Part shown: positions 58,869 through 64,000 of the stretch, piece after piece
Layout: each line of letters starts with the position of its first letter
How positions within the stretch are numbered: position 1 is the stretch's first letter
From: Halictus rubicundus
Taxonomy: Eukaryota > Arthropoda > Insecta > Hymenoptera > Halictidae
DNA: 64,000 nt
NCBI RefSeq assembly: GCF_050948215.1
Contig: NC_135149.1
Span: 3,329,001-3,393,000, forward strand
Direction of reading: 5' to 3'
Position numbers and translations under genes: made by a program
The notes under the pieces: model-generated
The model's database searches: none
Told to the model about the DNA's origin: nothing
The model's input: the letters and a program-made list of their open reading frames with translations, nothing else

Positions 58869-60481
58869 TTAAATGAACCGCTGCTATATACAACAAGAAA
58901 AGATCGGAGCAAAATTCTCTCCATTTTTTAAAAATATTTACAAAATTTTTGATATTTAGAGCAGACCGTGAATCTCCATTTATTTTTTCCCCGAGCGTTA
59001 ATGCTTAAGAGAATCAGTCTGGTGATTACCCTGACAAATTTCAGCGCTCGTGTCTCGTGTCGACGAAGTGCCTTCGGTTCGGTGAAAAAGTCTCCAAAGA
59101 TTCCAGTTTGCGGAATTTCGAGAAGACGCAAGGCCCGAGGAATTAGCAAACCAGAAGTCGACGACGAGGCAATCAAGTTTGATAGGCAAAAACGAGCAAG
59201 CCTCTCCGATCTGAGGATTTCGTTTAATCGTCGTATAAAGTCGCTCCCGATTTCTCGATTAATATCGAGAGCGAGCCGATCGAAAGTTATCCGATCGCGA
59301 AGAGAAGATGAAACGAGGGACGACGACGACGACGATGATGGTAGCTCGAATTACCAAGAACCCGGAATTAACGCTTTTTTAATTACGGAACGACGGAGCA
59401 GCGCGAAGGCCTGAGGCAGATTCGGCGCCGTTGCCGCGATCCCCTGATTAATTGGCCACGATTTACTCTCGTGCCCGAGGAAATCACGCTTGCGGTGATC
59501 TCTTGAAACGCGCCGGCCCTTGATGACTGCTAGGAATCCTGATTAATCGAGCCAACAAAGTTTCTTTTTTTTTTTTTTTGTTTTTTCGAATTACACCGCC
59601 GTCGCGTTGGTACGCGCGCTAGATTCCTTCCGGACGTGACGCGGCGCTACACAATTTATTTCACGGGATCGATCTTTTACTTCCCTTCCGGATACGGCGA
59701 GATCCTCGAAAGTTCAAAGTTTGCGGATCCTGTCGATAAAGATACACGTTCAATTAACGCGGCCAATTAATTTCGGCTCGCATTCTAACCCGACAAAACC
59801 ATTCGCGTCAATATTCCCCGGGACTTTTAAATCTGAAATAATCATGAATAATGCATGCTCCTGGTCTAAAATAAACCGGGACTCGCGAAATTCCGAGAGC
59901 CGTCGTCGGCTTCGAAGTTCTCTAGAAAACTTCTCTAGAAAAATTAATCTCGGAACAAACTGGAAAAAATTTCGTCTTATCGATCTCGCTAATTAGTCGC
60001 GTCTTTTAGCGAGAGAGCTGAATATTTCTTAGAGTGAATGCATTTCTAGAGTTCTCGGAATCCCGGCACCTTACGAGATAAAGCCTTTATAATTTGAATA
60101 ATTGCGAAACCAGTGCCTGCAGATCATTCCACGAATTATTGCGACCAGATTTATTTTTTATTTTTGCCATTAGGATATCGTGCTGGTTGATCGGAGTTTC
60201 GGGCTGCTACCTCGCGAGATAAAATCTGGCAATATTTTTCGAGGCGTTCTAACGATTCGGTAGGACAAATTAGCGACGAGGATGGTCGATCCTTCGGCCG
60301 TCGGATCTCGCATCGATCGTCAGCTCGTGACCGGTGCCTACGCGTAGCCTCGGGCCAGGACTCGTAAATTCAATTTAAATATTCGACCTTAATGACGGTG
60401 CGCGTCAGCCGCGAGAGACTATTCGGTAGTCGTCAGGGCCGCGTCTCGAAGATAAAACACGAAAGAGAAAGAGCGAAAAAC

Positions 60482-60485
<4 letters not shown>

Positions 60486-60526
<41 letters not shown>
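60486..60526. repeat. (GA)n microsatellite
   Basis: About 20 GA units. Confidence 0.95.
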
Positions 60527-60530
<4 letters not shown>

Positions 60531-61349
60531 AAAGAAGCACACTGTCGAATTTCCTCTCTTGTTGTTCGTCCTCCAAGATCTCTCGAAGAGATCGCTCCGC
60601 CAATTCTTCGGCAGAACGGAAGCCGATTGCCGAAAGCGAGTCTGCGAGCAATCAGCGACGCGGCCGAGAAGCCCGACAATTATTTATTGCTGTATTAAAC
60701 ATCGAGCGAGGCCGAAACAATCAACTTCTTACGTCTCCGCTCTCTCTCGCCTTTCCGCTTCTTTTTCTGGCTCGTTTCCCGGTCGGACACTTCCCTCGGT
60801 TTAATTAGTAATAAAGGGAACCGCGAAAGCACGAAATTGTTTATTGCGATTAACGAGTGACCGACGCAGAGGAGTCCGAGAGCCACGCGCAAAAAAAAAA
60901 GAGAACACACCACCGCACCCGGGAGAAAGAGTGAGAAGGAGAGAGACATTAACGCGAGAAATAAAAGGTGAAATTGATTCGATGAGATTGCGTTACGGGT
61001 TAATCGGCGGCGCGATCGGCTCTGGATTATTTTATTGTATTAAAGAAAATTATCCGGCGGACGCGATTACCCTGATCGTCTCGAGTCATCGCCACCGCCG
61101 TTTTCCCTTTCCTTCACCTGCTCTCTCCCCCCCCCTCTCTCTCCGCTTCTCTCCTCTACTCTCGACGAGAGCTAACTCTATCGAATCGTCTCCGGGAACG
61201 CGGTATTTAACCAAAATTACCGAGCTAACGATAATCATTATCGTGCTCTAACTTTCACGAAATTGAATGTAAATACGGATTACTCGACCAGGACGCGTGG
61301 CCACGTTATCCCGGCTGCAATTATTTGCTTGCTTAGAACCGACTTTATT

Positions 61350-61350
<1 letters not shown>

Positions 61351-61390
<40 letters not shown>
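61351..61390. repeat. (GA)n microsatellite
   Basis: About 20 GA units. Confidence 0.95.
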
Positions 61391-61393
<3 letters not shown>

Positions 61394-62590
61394 AAAATTT
61401 CTGGAAAAAACCGGCGGCTCTTTGGTTGGAATACGTTTTCGTTTGCAAATTGCCTCGACCGGTCCGTTTAGTAGCGTACCTTTACGCGCTCGTGACAAAA
61501 GTGAACAGTGGCAATGGAAAATGCGAAAACATTAGAAGAATGCAATATTGTTGCACAATTTGCCCCTTACTCAAAACAAAGAATTAATTTTTATTTCGTC
61601 TTCCTCGATTGGCTTGGCACATTTTTATTTTTGTATTATAAAGTTCTAGTAATGCAGTTTACCCATTCCTTTCCTCGTTATCATCATTATACCATCACTA
61701 TTAATTCTGATAAAATACCATCTCTTTCGTTTCGTCACATTGGTCTTTGTATCTACTATAAGAACCCCGAAATTGCTACTACACCCATCGCCCAATTGAC
61801 ACGGTACTTTATTTACACGATTTCACTTTTACACGGTTTTTAAAATATGAAATTTACAAAAAAAAAAAAAAAAGAAAAACGAAAAATTTCTGCAGTAATT
61901 TTTTAATTCCATTCTATTCTGAATTCCATTTATTCCGAAGCGACCGTATTACTAGCGTGTATAAAGTTTAATAATCTACGAAAATGGTAACAGTAATTAA
62001 ATTTTTGGTTAAATTTTTTAATTTTTGAATTACATACATATACCTTTATATTTTTGTTATTTTATGAATAGGCCTTTATTTTTATGTTTCTTTAAAATAC
62101 ATTTAGTTTTATTTTACGTTGAAACAAACGACTGAATTATGCACATTTCAGTTTCTTTTCGATTTACACGGTTTTATGTATAAAAATCTACGATTTCGAT
62201 TTCCACGGTTTTCTAAGGAACCAAAAATTACCTGTATTAATCGTGATAAAAGGCAAACGGGATGCGCGATAAGAGAGGCGAAATTAGTGATCGGGAATAG
62301 GCGATTGGTATCGCGCCGTTTTGAATTACGCATCGATTGCGTCCGGGTCGCGGGACCGCGAAAAATCGGGGATCGTGAAACGCGGCGCGGGAAACGACGA
62401 ATAGCCTCCGTCAATGTCCCCCGAGTTGTTTTTCAATCTGTCGGGGTTGGAAATTACCGGGGCTTCGTCGAGCCGAAAACCGATTTTCTCGCGGTGCTCG
62501 AATCGATACGGTTATTTAACGAATAAAGCGATCCGCCACGCATCAATTTCCATCGGTTCGCGCGCGCGGGTAGTGGCGTTCGTTCAACCA

Positions 62591-62620
62591 CCACCCCCTC
62601 CCCTCCCCTCCCCGCCCCCT
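62591..62620. repeat. C-rich (CCCCT)n tract
   Basis: Repeated CCCCT/CCCCGCC; the minus strand has four or more G runs. Confidence 0.85.
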
Positions 62621-64000
62621 ATTCGGGGGTGCGAGAGAGGACGAAAACGATTCCCCCTGGACAGGTCGAAAACCGCGGTCGCCATCCCCGTGACAACCTG
62701 TTGATAGAAATTTTCGTCCGGTGAAAACGAAACGCGTCACACGAGCACCGGGCGCTGCAGCTCCCGGTCGACGCGCGCGATAATTGCATCGGCGTCGCGA
62801 CGCCGGAAATTCTCCCGGCCACCGACTCTATTTTCCTCGGGCTTTATTTTTTGGTCTGTTTTTCCATCGCCCCCGCTTTGTGCCCTACGAGAGATTTTTA
62901 TTGTTCGCGCGATCGAATTTTGAAATCCTCGAAATCGCCCCGGTCCCTCGAGCCCGCAACGAAACAATATTCGCGATGCGTTTAGAAAAAGGAGAACACG
63001 CCGCGGGATTCGTCCGCGTCAAACGTGTTCCAACAGGCGGCGCGCGGCAAATAAACCAGCAAAATACCTGGGCAAAATTATGTTTTCTCCTAAAGGCCGC
63101 GATGTGTCAGCAATTTAGTCGGACGTAATTTGGATAACGATCATACATCCCGAGCTGTGTAAAATAAAATTGTTCTGAAAAACGATTTCAACATCATTCT
63201 GTTGGATTGCTGAAACGTCTCTCGGCGGCGCAAGGAAACGAAAATGAATGCGTTCGGTTTTTCTTTTTGTTTTTTTTTTTTTTTCAAACGTTTTACGATA
63301 CGATTCTCAAAGAACGAGGAACGCTACAAGAGCATAAAACCAGCAGTCTAATTATTATAATCCTTGCGAGCGGCATCGTCGGTCTTCGAGGAGCTATTTA
63401 TTGTGCGCGATGTAATTAAAGTTACGATTCAAACTTCGGGGAGAGAGTTCGCCTCGTTTAACTCACCGGTTCCGAATGCGAAAAACGAGGAGCGCAACAA
63501 TACCGACGATCTTTCCGCTTTTCGGTTTGCCAAGTTAACAAAAACGCAACGGCGCCCATTGTCCCGTCGTTTAGCAGTTCCATTAAAAGGCGCGCGCGTG
63601 CACGCTTTGAGACGAGAAACGATCCGCCGGGACAAAGGTGCGGAGCGGAATTGGGATAAATATTCGCCTAGAACCTAGACGAAACTGTTTCAACCCTTCG
63701 GAGACACGCGTGAAATTCCGAGCGAAACCATCTGAGAAAATAATCCGGGGATCCATCGATCATTCGTTTCCTCGGGCATTGATCAATTTCCGGCTTTCTC
63801 GCTGGCGAAATCTCGAGAGGGGCGCGACGCAGCGGCGTATGTTGCAGCACCGTTGCAACGCGTTGCATCCTTGCCCGATCAAAAGAGGGGAGATATCGTA
63901 GAATAGCCCTCTCGTCGGGGAAGAATCGACAGATTACCGGGACGCGTCTCGCTCGCGCGATCCTCGAGAAATCCGAAAAGGCACTTACACGCGCCCGTAA

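Larger units (their letters stand above)
58873..64000. other. Gene-free stretch to window end
   Basis: No supported gene. It contains poly-T/A runs (59570-59580, 61858-61875, 63270-63285), microsatellites listed separately, and CpG-rich DNA at the far right. It may be intronic to a gene outside the window. Confidence 0.4.

Noticed and set aside
1..64000. CRISPR arrays, operons, phage or other prokaryotic systems
   Set aside because: The tandem repeats are microsatellites and minisatellites without spacer structure, and the genes have spliceosomal introns.

Overview
The window is nuclear DNA of an insect, most likely a hymenopteran (bee-like). This is inferred, not proven. The supporting signs are single-copy metazoan genes with short GT-AG introns (often 50-150 nt), an AT-rich genic block flanked by CpG-rich intergenic DNA, many long (CT)n/(GA)n microsatellites, and abundant short TA- or TTAA-flanked DNA transposon remnants. 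There are no prokaryotic operons, phage genes or CRISPR arrays.

Layout: 1-22.3 kb has no convincing protein gene. It holds MITEs, a 1.67-kb Tc1-type transposon (12879-14545) and a strongly CpG-rich, promoter-like stretch (about 17.2-19.6 kb). A compact gene cluster follows at 23.2-37.2 kb: RPB6/POLR2F (+), a BIN3-type BAR protein (+), ASCC2 (-, tail-to-tail with BIN3), an unrecognised 437-aa basic/Ser-rich protein (+, head-to-head with ASCC2), a dead mariner element (31267-32431), and VPS11 (-). From 37.3 to 47.5 kb the DNA is gene-free, very rich in microsatellites, and carries three copies of a tRNA-like SINE. The 3' terminal exon of a rotund/squeeze-type C2H2 zinc-finger gene lies at 47569-48717 (-); its 5' exons were not found and may lie further right or outside the window. 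From 48.7 to 64 kb there is again only repeats and unannotated intergenic or intronic sequence.

The cluster genes are housekeeping genes with unrelated jobs: transcription (RPB6), membrane/actin shaping (BIN3), alkylation repair and ribosome quality control (ASCC2), and endolysosomal tethering (VPS11). They look like a compact neighbourhood rather than a pathway. I reconstructed their exons by hand from splice signals, reading frame and known family sequence. Exon phases are consistent throughout, except for one excess nucleotide in VPS11 exon 4.

I found no convincing undescribed multi-gene system. The most unusual observations are a 5' tRNA-Ile(UAU) half flanked by a 15-bp direct repeat in an ASCC2 intron, a VPS11 C-terminal extension with three NPF motifs, a mariner copy lacking exactly the block with its second catalytic Asp, several MITE families with identifiable target-site duplications, and a tRNA-like SINE family.
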